Position numbers and translations under genes: made by a program. The notes beneath the pieces were generated by a model. It saw only the letters and a program-made list of their open reading frames with translations, searched no databases and was not told the DNA's origin. DNA of 64,000 nt from MGIIa-K1 sp964577145 (GTDB lineage: Archaea; Thermoplasmatota; Poseidoniia; Poseidoniales; Poseidoniaceae): positions 1 to 64,000 of the forward strand of contig CAZNXM010000007.1 in assembly GCA_964577145.1 (NCBI GenBank), read 5' to 3'. Below, piece after piece: positions 27,565-36,494 of the stretch. How positions within the stretch are numbered: position 1 is the first letter of the stretch; every line of letters begins with the position of its first letter.

Positions 27565-27718
27565 CCAATCTCCCCACTCGGGACCACCGTATCAAAACAC
27601 CCTTCTAGGAATGACAGGATTCAAGCGGATGACGCCCCTCGTGTAGTTGTCCGAATGAAGTCAAGAGGGTCAGCCGAGCCGTAAAGGCGATGACGAACCC
27701 TGTGAGTACTGACGGACA

Positions 27719-30475
27719 TCACTCAAACTTCGCACCACATGTAGAGCATCCTTTTGCATCTGTAGCAATATCTGCACCACATGCACCACATTCTGCAGTT
27801 TCGACCTTAGCCTTTCTGCGTCTTGGTGCTTTCCTCTTCTGAGCTTGAACTGGATTGATTTCATCATCAGTATCATCGAATGAAAAGTCCATTGCTTCCT
27901 CGGGTAATTCGTTTCCTGGAAGAGAGCGGTCCTGAATACCCATTCCGATATTGACCTCATCTCCAGGCATTACGCCTTCCTCGCCAGTGATCTCGTACAG
28001 TCTACCACGGATTGAAGCATCACTCGCAGTCAATTCTTCTCCCTTGTCGAGGTGAGGTTTTATTTCACCCTTAGCAGCAAGTATTGCATCGATATCATGA
28101 CCTTCAAAGGTCTCATCGATGGACTTGAGTGTAGGCTCAACAATTGCCATTGCTTCCTCATCATCCATATCAGCATCAATCTCTGCTGCAACACGCCTAT
28201 CGTAAGCTGCTTCGACTTCTGCCTCTGCCTTTGCAATGCTTTCATCCCAATGGCCTTCTAGGTCATCAGCATCATATCCGAATTCCTTGACCGCTTCATC
28301 GAAATCCTCGTAACCCGAGGCATGAATTGTCGTAGGGTCGATTTCTTCTTCGTCGGGTAATGAAATCTCTTCTTTGGGCTCGATGGTCTTCCTCTCTCTG
28401 CGCTGGAAATAATTCGAAACGTCTTGTGGTGTACCACAGTATGGGCAATTTGAGAGAAGGTCAGGTATAGACTCAGTACATGTTTCACAATCGTGGAATT
28501 GTTGTCGAGCCTTTTTGAGATTGAATGAACACGAAGGGCATCTATCCTCTCCGCCTTCAAGTTCACCATCACAAGCAGGACAATAATCGAAAATATCTCT
28601 TTCGACCTCTTCATCGGGGTCCCTAGTGAGATATATGGCTGCAACCAGCGCCCCAACAAGTATGGCTAGGATTATTCCAATGATTGCAAGAGTACCCATG
28701 GTACCATCTGCCTGTGAATCAACACCCTGTCCTGGTAGTGATGCAGTATCCCAATTTCTGGTGAAGGTTGATGTAACAATATCATCTTCTGAAATAATTA
28801 GTAAATTCGTTTTAGGATGACTAGCAATGAACGTGCATGAGATTTGAACAATTTCTGAACGATTTACTACTTCTACCTCAATATCTTCCCAAACTCCACC
28901 GCTACCGTCTTCACAACTCATATTCACCGTACCGGTCTCAACCGATGAAAGATTGATTGTGATAGTGTACTCCTCACCATGCGTTAAGGGGAATTCAGCA
29001 GCAGCGCCTGAATTATCGGTAACACTAACTGAATTTTGTTGCCACTCCAATCTCAATTGTGCCTCAACCTCAACGGTTCCCGATGCAACCGAATTTACTG
29101 GGTCATTGTCCCATGAACCAATTTGAGGAATCCAATGTGCAGATAATGTGGCTTGATGATTTCCAGAAGTTGTCAATAGCATTTCTTCCCAGATATATGT
29201 GCTCTCAGGTTGAATAATTATCACTTGAGATTGTACTCCAACCTGGCCTTCCCAATCATATACAACACGTCCAGAAACAGGAATCTGTCCATTATTTGTT
29301 ACAGAGATTATCCATTCTATCGGCTCCCCACTAGATACTTGAGGCACAGACGGCATGGCTATTGGATCCAGCGATACATCAGGAATCGGTAGTTTGGAAA
29401 AACTGCCACTAATCTCATCGTTTTCTCTACTCTCTTGAACAAATGATGCAGTATGGTAGGGGTCGATAATTGCTGTAACTGGATATATTCCTGCTGCAAT
29501 ATTGGACACTAAGGAATAATTCAACTGGTAAGACCATGCTTTTTGGGCATTCTCTCCGCCAGAAATTGTCACATCGAAGGTTGGAATAATCACATTCTGT
29601 CCAGTCTCATCCACGATTTCGAGTTTCATTGGAACAATTGTTGTTCCATTACCATTTGTTCGTGAAAGGATACCTGAGATAATCCAAGGCCCCATCAATG
29701 CTTCATCGTCCACTTCTACAATCAAGCCCTCACCAATATGAGAAATGTCCATTCTCTCATCTACTGTTAGGGAACTTGTGAATACATTTGTCTCGTCAGA
29801 TTCTATTACACTATCTTCCAAGTCAACTGTAACTGTAATCTCATGAGTTCCAGACTCGGGAGCCGTCATCGATTGATTGACCCAACTTGTGGAGCCAGCA
29901 TCAAGAGTTTCTACATCCAATGTAATTGACTGGTCGCCTAAATCAATCTGGAGTTTACTTGCAGGAGCATTTACTGAACCACGGTTTTCGACTAATACAG
30001 AGACCTGCACTTGGTCACCAGAATTCATTTCTGAAGGAGATGTTTCAATCGTGTTAACTTCAATATCTGCCAATCCTAGAACTGTAAACGACTTGTAAAA
30101 TGCTTGTTCACCGGCTCCATCATGGTCAAATGCAATCCAAACTTTGTGCTCACCTTCGGTCAAACCTGACCAAGTAAACTGGACATCAATGCTCGATTCA
30201 GCAGGGATGTCGATTGTATTTGCTTCAGCTAATTTATCTCCTGAAATACCATCCTTGTAGAATTTGTACAAAACATCGTATGCAGTGAAATCATTTGAGT
30301 TGTATAAAGTGAGAATTACTGTCGTGGAGGACCCTTCGGTTGGGTTTTGAGGTTGTAGGCTGACTGTCGAAGAACTTGCTTGAACTCCACCACTGTCCTC
30401 TGCTAATACCCCTAAGGGAAATACACTGAGCAAGAGGAGGCCGAGGACGATGGAAGTCACACTAGGCTTCGCCAT
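27719..30475 (-). CDS. Surface protein with CARDB-like repeats and a cytosolic triple zinc-ribbon tail
   Basis: Function unknown; 918 aa. A signal peptide (SIVLGLLLLSVFPLGVLA) is followed by an ectodomain of about 570 residues built of repeated CARDB-like beta-sandwiches (phrases such as VLVENRGSVNAPAS and SVTNNGQIPVSG). One membrane span lies at about 592-615. The remaining ~300 residues are acidic. They contain two zinc-ribbon modules directly after the membrane (CPAC/CPSC and CETC/CPYC) and a third at the very C-terminus (CGAC/CSTC) after a basic patch (APRRRKAK). I start at ATG 30475; the frame stays open further upstream. It is divergent from another surface protein gene. Confidence 0.78.
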   Translation of the reverse strand: MAKPSVTSIVLGLLLLSVFPLGVLAEDSGGVQASSSTVSLQPQNPTEGSSTTVILTLYNSNDFTAYDVLYKFYKDGISGDKLAEANTIDIPAESSIDVQFTWSGLTEGEHKVWIAFDHDGAGEQAFYKSFTVLGLADIEVNTIETSPSEMNSGDQVQVSVLVENRGSVNAPASKLQIDLGDQSITLDVETLDAGSTSWVNQSMTAPESGTHEITVTVDLEDSVIESDETNVFTSSLTVDERMDISHIGEGLIVEVDDEALMGPWIISGILSRTNGNGTTIVPMKLEIVDETGQNVIIPTFDVTISGGENAQKAWSYQLNYSLVSNIAAGIYPVTAIIDPYHTASFVQESRENDEISGSFSKLPIPDVSLDPIAMPSVPQVSSGEPIEWIISVTNNGQIPVSGRVVYDWEGQVGVQSQVIIIQPESTYIWEEMLLTTSGNHQATLSAHWIPQIGSWDNDPVNSVASGTVEVEAQLRLEWQQNSVSVTDNSGAAAEFPLTHGEEYTITINLSSVETGTVNMSCEDGSGGVWEDIEVEVVNRSEIVQISCTFIASHPKTNLLIISEDDIVTSTFTRNWDTASLPGQGVDSQADGTMGTLAIIGIILAILVGALVAAIYLTRDPDEEVERDIFDYCPACDGELEGGEDRCPSCSFNLKKARQQFHDCETCTESIPDLLSNCPYCGTPQDVSNYFQRRERKTIEPKEEISLPDEEEIDPTTIHASGYEDFDEAVKEFGYDADDLEGHWDESIAKAEAEVEAAYDRRVAAEIDADMDDEEAMAIVEPTLKSIDETFEGHDIDAILAAKGEIKPHLDKGEELTASDASIRGRLYEITGEEGVMPGDEVNIGMGIQDRSLPGNELPEEAMDFSFDDTDDEINPVQAQKRKAPRRRKAKVETAECGACGADIATDAKGCSTCGAKFE

Positions 30476-30555
30476 ATTTTGAAGAGGGCACGCAGAGCAC
30501 TTGAACCAATCGAATATAATGCCGCTATCGGATATGGATACAATAGATACCAACA

Positions 30556-30570
30556 CACCCCGTAGGGGTG
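30556..30570. promoter_or_regulatory. CCCC-GTA-GGGG hairpin in divergent spacer
   Basis: Perfect 6-bp inverted repeat CACCCC (30556-30561) and GGGGTG (30565-30570) around the triplet GTA. It lies between two divergent surface-protein genes, 81 bases from the left ATG and about 44 from the right. The same C4-GTA-G4 core recurs at 46707-46717 and (as C4-TAC-G4) at 63841-63851. Confidence 0.4.
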
Positions 30571-30613
30571 GTTGGAATGGGAGCATTGAAGGGTGACACT
30601 CTTTGTCATAGAA

Positions 30614-32407
30614 ATGATGAGGCGGTCTGTCATTGCACTTCTGGTCGTAGTCATCATGACTACGTGTTGTGTATCACCGGAGAGCCTGAGGGACCATGAT
30701 GTCTCTAGGGTTGGTACAAGTGAACTCAATTTATCCTTCAGTAATGGCCCAGGTGAAGGAGAGGATGTCACTGGGATTCACACTATTTCTTTCGCAATAA
30801 CTGGTAACGGAACCACATCGAGTATTGAAATTGAAATTTCATCGGATGGCGAAAACTGGTCTACTGTCACCAATATAACTGGGACTCCTTGGCTAACACA
30901 TTTTGATTCGACTGCATATACAAATGGAACTTGGATACTGAGAGCCCGTGCGTGGGATTCCAGTATTTCCGACTCTAGCATTTGGTTCACAAGTGGTAAT
31001 TTCAATATTGCAAACCAAGTTCCCGTTATTACTTCATTCGAGTTAACAAATAGTGGCACTGGCTCAGGTACTAGTTCTACAGATAGAGCATGGTACAATG
31101 TCGAATCAGATGGCACATTATACTTCACTTGGACTGCCAATGATGATGATCTGATATATGCTAGTTTAGCGAATGTCCCCGGCCCCGGAACTCCTTCAGA
31201 CGATGGACCAGGTACAATTGCAAATGGATGGGATTGGTCGTCAGGTTCCTTCTCAGAAGGAACATGGAATCCAAGGTTAACCGTCTGGGATGATTCTGGC
31301 CTCTTTGCAACAAAAACCATGTTCATCGGTATTGATCGCAGCGCTCCTACTCTTTCGACACCAACAATTGGAGATGGAGGTTCTTGGAGTGATTCTACAT
31401 CTGTTTTGATTAGTGGCTTAACCGCTGCTGCAGATGATGGAAGCGGTTCAGGAATTTCTCATGTTGAAATCAACTCAGACGGTACTTGGGAATCGGTGAT
31501 TGGCGATTCTACCACTCTTACTCTCACAGAAGGATTACACTCCATTTCAATGCGTCCAGTAGACATGGTTGGCAATATTGGAACTGCAATCGATGTTGAC
31601 ATCAATGTTGATGTTACAGACCCAGAAGGCGCTGGATGGATTGTTGATGAACTAACTACTAGTAGAGTAGGTTCTGCTAATATCTCCTTTACTGCTCTTG
31701 ATGATGGTTCTGGTATCGACCTTGACGAATGTCAAATACAATATGGATTCGACCTAAATGGAGTTGGAAACACACCTGACCAAACCGGTACTTGGCTAGA
31801 CCTCTCTGAAACGGGCCTAGACGGTTCTATTGGATTGACAAATTGGGCTACAAAATCCAGGCAATATCTCATGCTCAGAGCAGTGGTTACTGATGTTGCA
31901 GGAAATACCATTACTACTGTACCAACCGCTTTCCAAATTTTACCGGGGCTCGACTTGATGTGGAATTCATCTTCTACAACTCTTGACCGTCTAGTCGTAC
32001 GACCCGGTGATGCAAATGGTCTAATTCAAATCACCAGCACTTTAGAATCGAATCAGGCATGGGGTGGGTCATTTACCGTAAGTCTACTCGCAGCTCCTGC
32101 AGACCGCTCTGCTGATGTAGATTGGGTCATAATGGAAACTAGACTCATGCCCAGTGGAACTCTTTCAGATTCTACAGAAGAGATTCTTTGGAATTATACT
32201 GTACCAAATACTGGGCAATATGATTTGAGGCTCTCAATTGACCCTTCAAACGTAGTTGATGAGAGAGATGAGGGCAATAACGACTTCCACTTAGTCGTGA
32301 CTGGAGCAGCGATAACCAACTCGGGAACTGTGCCTTCATTCGCCCCAAGTATTCTTGCAATAATCCTAACTGGATTCCTGATTTCTTGGCTTCAGAGAAA
32401 GGAATAA
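30614..32407 (+). CDS. Secreted membrane-anchored protein with Ig-like/CARDB-like domains
   Basis: Hypothetical surface protein of about 597 aa. The N-terminal signal sequence is MMRRSVIALLVVVIMTTCCV; the cysteine pair could be a lipobox. Domains are beta-sandwiches. The early part has phrases such as GENWSTVTNITGTPWLTHF and WILRARAWD, the middle contains Big/Ig-like segments typical of adhesins (DRSAPTLSTPTIGDGGSWSD, VDMVGNIGTA), and a CARDB-like domain comes last (LRLSIDPSNVVDERDEGNND). The C-terminus is a hydrophobic anchor (PSILAIILTGFLISWLQRKE). ATG 30614 or 30617 is preferred over the upstream GTG 30593. Its stop codon abuts that of the Dim2-like gene. Confidence 0.72.
   Translation: MMRRSVIALLVVVIMTTCCVSPESLRDHDVSRVGTSELNLSFSNGPGEGEDVTGIHTISFAITGNGTTSSIEIEISSDGENWSTVTNITGTPWLTHFDSTAYTNGTWILRARAWDSSISDSSIWFTSGNFNIANQVPVITSFELTNSGTGSGTSSTDRAWYNVESDGTLYFTWTANDDDLIYASLANVPGPGTPSDDGPGTIANGWDWSSGSFSEGTWNPRLTVWDDSGLFATKTMFIGIDRSAPTLSTPTIGDGGSWSDSTSVLISGLTAAADDGSGSGISHVEINSDGTWESVIGDSTTLTLTEGLHSISMRPVDMVGNIGTAIDVDINVDVTDPEGAGWIVDELTTSRVGSANISFTALDDGSGIDLDECQIQYGFDLNGVGNTPDQTGTWLDLSETGLDGSIGLTNWATKSRQYLMLRAVVTDVAGNTITTVPTAFQILPGLDLMWNSSSTTLDRLVVRPGDANGLIQITSTLESNQAWGGSFTVSLLAAPADRSADVDWVIMETRLMPSGTLSDSTEEILWNYTVPNTGQYDLRLSIDPSNVVDERDEGNNDFHLVVTGAAITNSGTVPSFAPSILAIILTGFLISWLQRKE
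30646..30664 (+). repeat. Perfect inverted repeat inside the signal-peptide codons
   Basis: CGTAGTCA (30646-30653) and TGACTACG (30657-30664) form an 8-bp stem with a 3-base loop, 32 bases into the coding sequence of the surface protein gene. It could slow early translation. It could also be chance, since it overlaps ordinary Val-Val-Ile-Met-Thr-Thr codons. Confidence 0.35.
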
Positions 32408-33151
32408 TCATTCCTCTTCCCAATCGACGACTTCGTCCTCGGCCAAATCCATGACTTTCGATACGGCTTCTTCATCTTCTGGGTCTACCTGATGGGCCTT
32501 GAGACGGCGGTTGCGGCGTTCTGCAACTGCTGCAAGACCTGGTACAAGGTCGACAAACTCACTACTTGGAGTGTCATCTACCTTTTCTTCGATATAATCG
32601 ATAGAACGGGATTCAAGACGGATTCTACGTCTTTCCTTCTCAAGGAATTTAATGACAGTTCCATGTTCTGAACCGCTTGCAAGCATCTCAATTGCTTGAC
32701 GTGCGACTATCAAACCATTCTCCTCGCCTACAAGAACAACCGTTGAATTGTAAATTGAAATCTCAGTATCGGTATGCTGCTCAACCAATTTGCGAATCTT
32801 TCCTTCAGAGCCAATAATTCTTGCACGAATTCGGCGCTGCTGGTTTGAGCGTTTGCCGACATGGTCTCTTAGATCGACCATCTCAAAGAACCAGTCATCT
32901 TGGAGTAATTGAATAGCTCTGCGTGGGGCCATTCCGCGCCCAACTGCCTTGATAACATCAGGGAGTTTGAATGCCTTTACTGGGTCATAACTTCCCGGTT
33001 CACCCCATTCAACATCGACATCACCAGTATCTGAATGAATCTGTATTGATTTGCACCCTGCAGCCGTTTGCAAATCGCGACGTGTCTGGCCCTTGGCGCC
33101 GATTAGAACCGCTATGCGGTCCTTCGGAACTCGCGGCAGTGACTGGCGCAT
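32408..33151 (-). CDS. Dim2/Pno1-like KH-domain rRNA-processing protein
   Basis: RNA-binding protein of 247 aa with two KH domains, the archaeal relative of eukaryotic Pno1/Dim2, which binds the 3' region of small-subunit rRNA during maturation. KH1 (residues 8-75) has the IGAKGQTRRDL GxxG loop. KH2 (about 105-170) has IIGSEGKIRKLVEQHT. VGRGMAPRRAIQLL between them is typical of the family. An acidic C-terminal tail (DEEAVSKVMDLAEDEVVDWE) ends it. It lies 49 bases after rio1, in the conserved order aIF1A-Rio1-Dim2, which supports a ribosome-biogenesis role. In eukaryotes Dim2 works with the endonuclease Nob1, not seen here. Confidence 0.9.
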   Translation of the reverse strand: MRQSLPRVPKDRIAVLIGAKGQTRRDLQTAAGCKSIQIHSDTGDVDVEWGEPGSYDPVKAFKLPDVIKAVGRGMAPRRAIQLLQDDWFFEMVDLRDHVGKRSNQQRRIRARIIGSEGKIRKLVEQHTDTEISIYNSTVVLVGEENGLIVARQAIEMLASGSEHGTVIKFLEKERRRIRLESRSIDYIEEKVDDTPSSEFVDLVPGLAAVAERRNRRLKAHQVDPEDEEAVSKVMDLAEDEVVDWEEE

Positions 33152-33200
33152 GGAGCGAAGCGGGCGGCCAGCCCTTCTTCAACCCCACAGTCGCGGGTTT

Positions 33201-34214
33201 TCATTCCTCTTCGAGCATCTCAATGTGAGAGATATCCATCTCCAATACATCGTACATTGTTTCAGCCAATTCAACATCCAACCCATTCTTTTTTCCCCAC
33301 TCAACAAGACGAGTTACGTCTCGAACGAGGAACTCTTGGGCTTTAGGGTGAGAGTGGATGACCGCTTGGCCAACATCGATGACTATCGGCTTATCACCAT
33401 GCCACATGATATTGTATGGAGAAAAATCCCCATGTACCATTTTTGCTTTTTGCCAAGTAATTGCAAGAAATTCAAGAAGTTCCTCAAATACAGAATGAGG
33501 GTCGGGAACTTCAACATCTCGTAAACGTGGTGAAGGTGCAGAAGGTGTGCCCAAATACTCCATGACCAAGACATTACGATGAACACCAATCGGCTTTGGA
33601 ACAGCCAAACCCCACTTTGCTAATCTTGTGAGATTACGATGCTCCTTCCGAACCCAGATATCCACTAGATCCCTATGCCGTCGTTTCAAACCACCAAACC
33701 GTGGGTCGCCTTCGATGTATTGAATCAGATTCTTGAATACCGCATTTGAGGTATGGAAGATTTTTACTGCAACAGGTCCGGTCTCACTTGTACCATGGAA
33801 AACGTGCGCTTCCTTGCCTCTAGCAATAGGGAAATCAAGAGTGTCAAAGGCTCCTAATTTCATCAACTTGTAAAGACTCATCAATGTTAGACGGTCAAAT
33901 ACCGAATCGAAAACACGCCTATCGACCCACTCAAACGGGCCATCTCCCAATACGCCTGCAAGACCACTCTCGATTTCCTTAAACATGCGTTTGTATCGAG
34001 ATTCCTTCATCCAACTAACTTGATCTTGGTTCTTGTCAAGAGAATCTACGAAAGCATCCTTCTCTGTTGCGTGAAAGGCTTCATCCTTGTTGAGTTCACG
34101 GCCTTTGCGACGCTTATTTCTGCGACGGCCATCAGAGAGTTCATCACTCCAGTCATCACGACGCCTAGCCAAAGATTCAACCCCCCTCGAGTCATCATCG
34201 GAGGTGCCAGACAT
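33201..34214 (-). CDS. rio1: RIO1-type serine/threonine protein kinase
   Basis: Atypical kinase/ATPase acting in late 30S maturation; 337 aa. After a charged ~90-residue N-terminal segment rich in Arg, Lys and Asp, the kinase lobe shows the flexible-loop motif RGKEAHVFHG, the ATP-anchoring lysine in VAVKIF, the Rio1 phrase YIEGDPRF, the hinge VLVMEYLG, the catalytic loop HGDFSPYNIM and the metal-binding VIDVGQAV. The RIO1 features (FKNLIQYIEGDPRF) separate it from RIO2. It lies 15 bases downstream of the aIF1A gene and 49 bases upstream of the KH-protein gene, which places it in a translation and ribosome-assembly operon. Confidence 0.95.
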   Translation of the reverse strand: MSGTSDDDSRGVESLARRRDDWSDELSDGRRRNKRRKGRELNKDEAFHATEKDAFVDSLDKNQDQVSWMKESRYKRMFKEIESGLAGVLGDGPFEWVDRRVFDSVFDRLTLMSLYKLMKLGAFDTLDFPIARGKEAHVFHGTSETGPVAVKIFHTSNAVFKNLIQYIEGDPRFGGLKRRHRDLVDIWVRKEHRNLTRLAKWGLAVPKPIGVHRNVLVMEYLGTPSAPSPRLRDVEVPDPHSVFEELLEFLAITWQKAKMVHGDFSPYNIMWHGDKPIVIDVGQAVIHSHPKAQEFLVRDVTRLVEWGKKNGLDVELAETMYDVLEMDISHIEMLEEE

Positions 34215-34229
34215 TGAAGGTTGTCAAGT

Positions 34230-34751
34230 TCAACCAAATAGGTCGTTGATTTCTTCGTCGTCCGCATCGTCTCCGGCTTCCTCAACCGCTTCCTCTGCGG
34301 TATCTTCTGCAGGTTCGGATTCAGAGTCATCGCCTGTAGAAAACAGACCTTCTTCATCATCGTAATCATCTGCAGTTGTATTCATACCGAAGATATCAAC
34401 ATCGGTAGGAAGAACTCCCTTACGAGAGAGGTAGAATGCTTGGGTTTTGGTATAGCGATGTTTTACATCCGCTTTCGAATCTTGAAAATCCCATGGCCAT
34501 ACGATGATGAGGTCGCCCTCTCGCACCCACTGGCGTCGGCGCATCTTACCTGGGATTCTCGCCATTCTGGTCTCGCCATCTGCACAGAGTACAGTAACAC
34601 GACGTCCACCAAGGATCTGCTCTGCTATTGCAAACATCTCATTGACCTTGGTATTGGGCATCTTCACACGTATCTTGGAAGATTCTCCAGCAGAATCCAT
34701 CAGACGAGCTAATTCCTCCTCGTCGACTTTCTCTTCACGCCTGCGGCCCAT
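34230..34751 (-). CDS. eif1A: Translation initiation factor aIF1A with long acidic tail
   Basis: Binds the A-site region of the small subunit and promotes scanning or start selection; 173 aa. The OB fold (residues ~28-110) is clear: MPNTKVNEMFAIAEQILGG, RMARIPGKMRRRQWVREGDL and IIVWPWDFQDSKADV. The family is normally near 100-115 aa in Archaea. Here a charged N-terminal tail (GRRREEKVDEEEL) and a ~50-residue acidic C-terminal tail (from about 125) are added, ending in EEINDLFG. That resembles eukaryotic eIF1A, whose acidic tail ends in DIDDI. The start codon sits in the loop of a 5-bp CGGCC/GGCCG hairpin (34744-34761). It is the first gene of aIF1A-rio1-dim2, 44 bases after nuoN. Confidence 0.93.
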   Translation of the reverse strand: MGRRREEKVDEEELARLMDSAGESSKIRVKMPNTKVNEMFAIAEQILGGRRVTVLCADGETRMARIPGKMRRRQWVREGDLIIVWPWDFQDSKADVKHRYTKTQAFYLSRKGVLPTDVDIFGMNTTADDYDDEEGLFSTGDDSESEPAEDTAEEAVEEAGDDADDEEINDLFG

Positions 34752-34761
34752 AATGCGGCCG
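34744..34761 (-). promoter_or_regulatory. Hairpin with the aIF1A start codon in its loop
   Basis: CGGCC and GGCCG form a 5-bp GC-only stem around an 8-base loop that contains the ATG of aIF1A (34749-34751). No Shine-Dalgarno sequence is visible. It could present or mask the start codon; short enough that chance cannot be excluded. Confidence 0.3.
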
Positions 34762-34795
34762 AGCGGCCCACCCTACTTGAAGGCTAATACTGTAA

Positions 34796-36493
34796 TCAGA
34801 GTCCAAAGAGGCCCTCTGCGGCACTATAACACATCTCGATGAAGCGGTCTCCTGCAACTCCAAGTAGTATTGTAGCAACAACACAAATCCAAATTGTCAT
34901 TCTAATAGATATACCATATGGTAATGGCTTTCGACGACCTTCCTCTGGGGCATCAAGGAACATTACTACCCCAACTCTGAGGTAATAGAATACCGAAATT
35001 GCACTGTTGAGGAACATCAATAATCCAAGCCACCAAACCCAATGGAGGGTTTCTAGGCTCTCAATTCCACCACTAGCAGCAAGATCTCCAATTGACATCT
35101 TGACAATTCCTCCAATCACTAGGAATTTCGAAAGGAATCCTGCAAGAGGGGGTACTCCGGCAAGAGCCATCATGAAGATGAACATCGAAGTAGCGATTAG
35201 AGGGTCTCTGCGCCCTAGTCCAGCAAGAGAGGACAAGCGACTTGCGCCGCCTTCCATCTCAAGAAGACCGAGAACGAGGAAGGCACCTAACTTGATTGCA
35301 ACCAGTACCATTAGATGGAAGAAAATCGCTGCTAGAATCGCAGTAGCATAATGCTCTGGCATATCGACATGGCCCCAATGCCATGCTCCAACCGCAGTTA
35401 GAGCTGCAAGCAGATATCCAGCATGAGCAACCGAAGAATACGCAAGCATTCGCTTCGGGTTCTTTGAACCGAGTGCGGCAATATTACCCCAAGTCATTGT
35501 TACTGCAGATAGTACTCCAAGCAAGCAAAGCCAAGTTGCACTCGTCTCGCCAACAGGAGAGGCTACCAATACTAAGACACGGATTAGTCCAACCATTCCC
35601 ATTGCCTTTGATGCAGTTGCTAGAACTCCTGCAACCGGGCTATTTGCACCTGCATAAGCATCTGGAGCAGCAAAGTGGAATGGAGCAGCACTGACCTTGA
35701 AACCAAATCCAACCAGTACCATTCCCAAACCGATTACCGGCAGAATTGCATCTCCACTATTTGCCCAGCCAGTAGCAAGACCATCGAGTTGGAGAGTACC
35801 AAATGCAAGGTAAAGCAATGAAAGGCCGTACAAGCCTACACCACTCGCAACCGAACCGACGATGAAATATTTCACACCTGCTTCTGCACCTGCCTTGGAC
35901 TCCTTATGGAATGCCACTAGAATATAGGTGGAGAAACTAGCCAATTCCAATCCAACAAAGAGAACAAATAGATTCTGCGCCAGAGCAACCATGCTCATTC
36001 CTAGAGCTGTGGTCAGCATCAGAATGTAGAGATCGGCTTGACGACGGTTATCATACATCTCCTCCAGTGTATTACTAGAGTGTGGCATAGTTGCCGGAAC
36101 ACGGTCCATACTGGCGATTGCCGCCAACATCAATGCTCCAAAGAAAATCAATTCGAATATTCGACTGAAGCCATCAACCTGTAACAGTTTGATTCCGCCA
36201 GAACTCATTATTGCGGTAGTTCCGCCTTCGCCCATCATCTCTGTCATCAAAGTGATGAGGAAAGCACCAGTGAGAGTCGCTGCACCAATTAATCCCGGTA
36301 TTGATGGGTCGCCAGTAATAGCAAATCTTCGTCCACCAAGGAACCAAGGTACCCTAACCTTTGTCAATGGAATCCTGAACTTTGCATGTCCGAGATTCGG
36401 AATCACGAATACTGCTACTAAACCTAGGAGGAGAATGGTCTCTGGCGCCATTACCTTCCAGAATTCTACAGAGAAAACAGTAACACTATCCAT
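34796..36493 (-). CDS. nuoN: NADH-quinone oxidoreductase-like complex I subunit N
   Basis: Antiporter-like proton-pumping subunit in the membrane arm of complex I; 565 aa with about 14 membrane segments. The Mrp-type core is recognised by FVGLELASFSTYILVAFHKE, a conserved glutamate, and KYFIVGSVASGVGLYG, then FGFKVSAAPFHFAAPDAYAGA with the key lysine, and KRMLAYSSVAHAGYLL. It is last in the nuo operon and starts at ATG 36493, one base after the nuoM stop. The hydrophilic stretch HAKFRIPLTKVRVPWFLGGR (about 32-53) and the longer C-terminus make it longer than the usual ~480 aa. Confidence 0.93.
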   Translation of the reverse strand: MDSVTVFSVEFWKVMAPETILLLGLVAVFVIPNLGHAKFRIPLTKVRVPWFLGGRRFAITGDPSIPGLIGAATLTGAFLITLMTEMMGEGGTTAIMSSGGIKLLQVDGFSRIFELIFFGALMLAAIASMDRVPATMPHSSNTLEEMYDNRRQADLYILMLTTALGMSMVALAQNLFVLFVGLELASFSTYILVAFHKESKAGAEAGVKYFIVGSVASGVGLYGLSLLYLAFGTLQLDGLATGWANSGDAILPVIGLGMVLVGFGFKVSAAPFHFAAPDAYAGANSPVAGVLATASKAMGMVGLIRVLVLVASPVGETSATWLCLLGVLSAVTMTWGNIAALGSKNPKRMLAYSSVAHAGYLLAALTAVGAWHWGHVDMPEHYATAILAAIFFHLMVLVAIKLGAFLVLGLLEMEGGASRLSSLAGLGRRDPLIATSMFIFMMALAGVPPLAGFLSKFLVIGGIVKMSIGDLAASGGIESLETLHWVWWLGLLMFLNSAISVFYYLRVGVVMFLDAPEEGRRKPLPYGISIRMTIWICVVATILLGVAGDRFIEMCYSAAEGLFGL

Positions 36494-36494
36494 T

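Noticed and set aside
30593..30613. GTG 30593 as start of the surface protein gene
   Set aside because: Adds seven residues before the basic n-region of the signal peptide; ATG 30614 or 30617 fits better.
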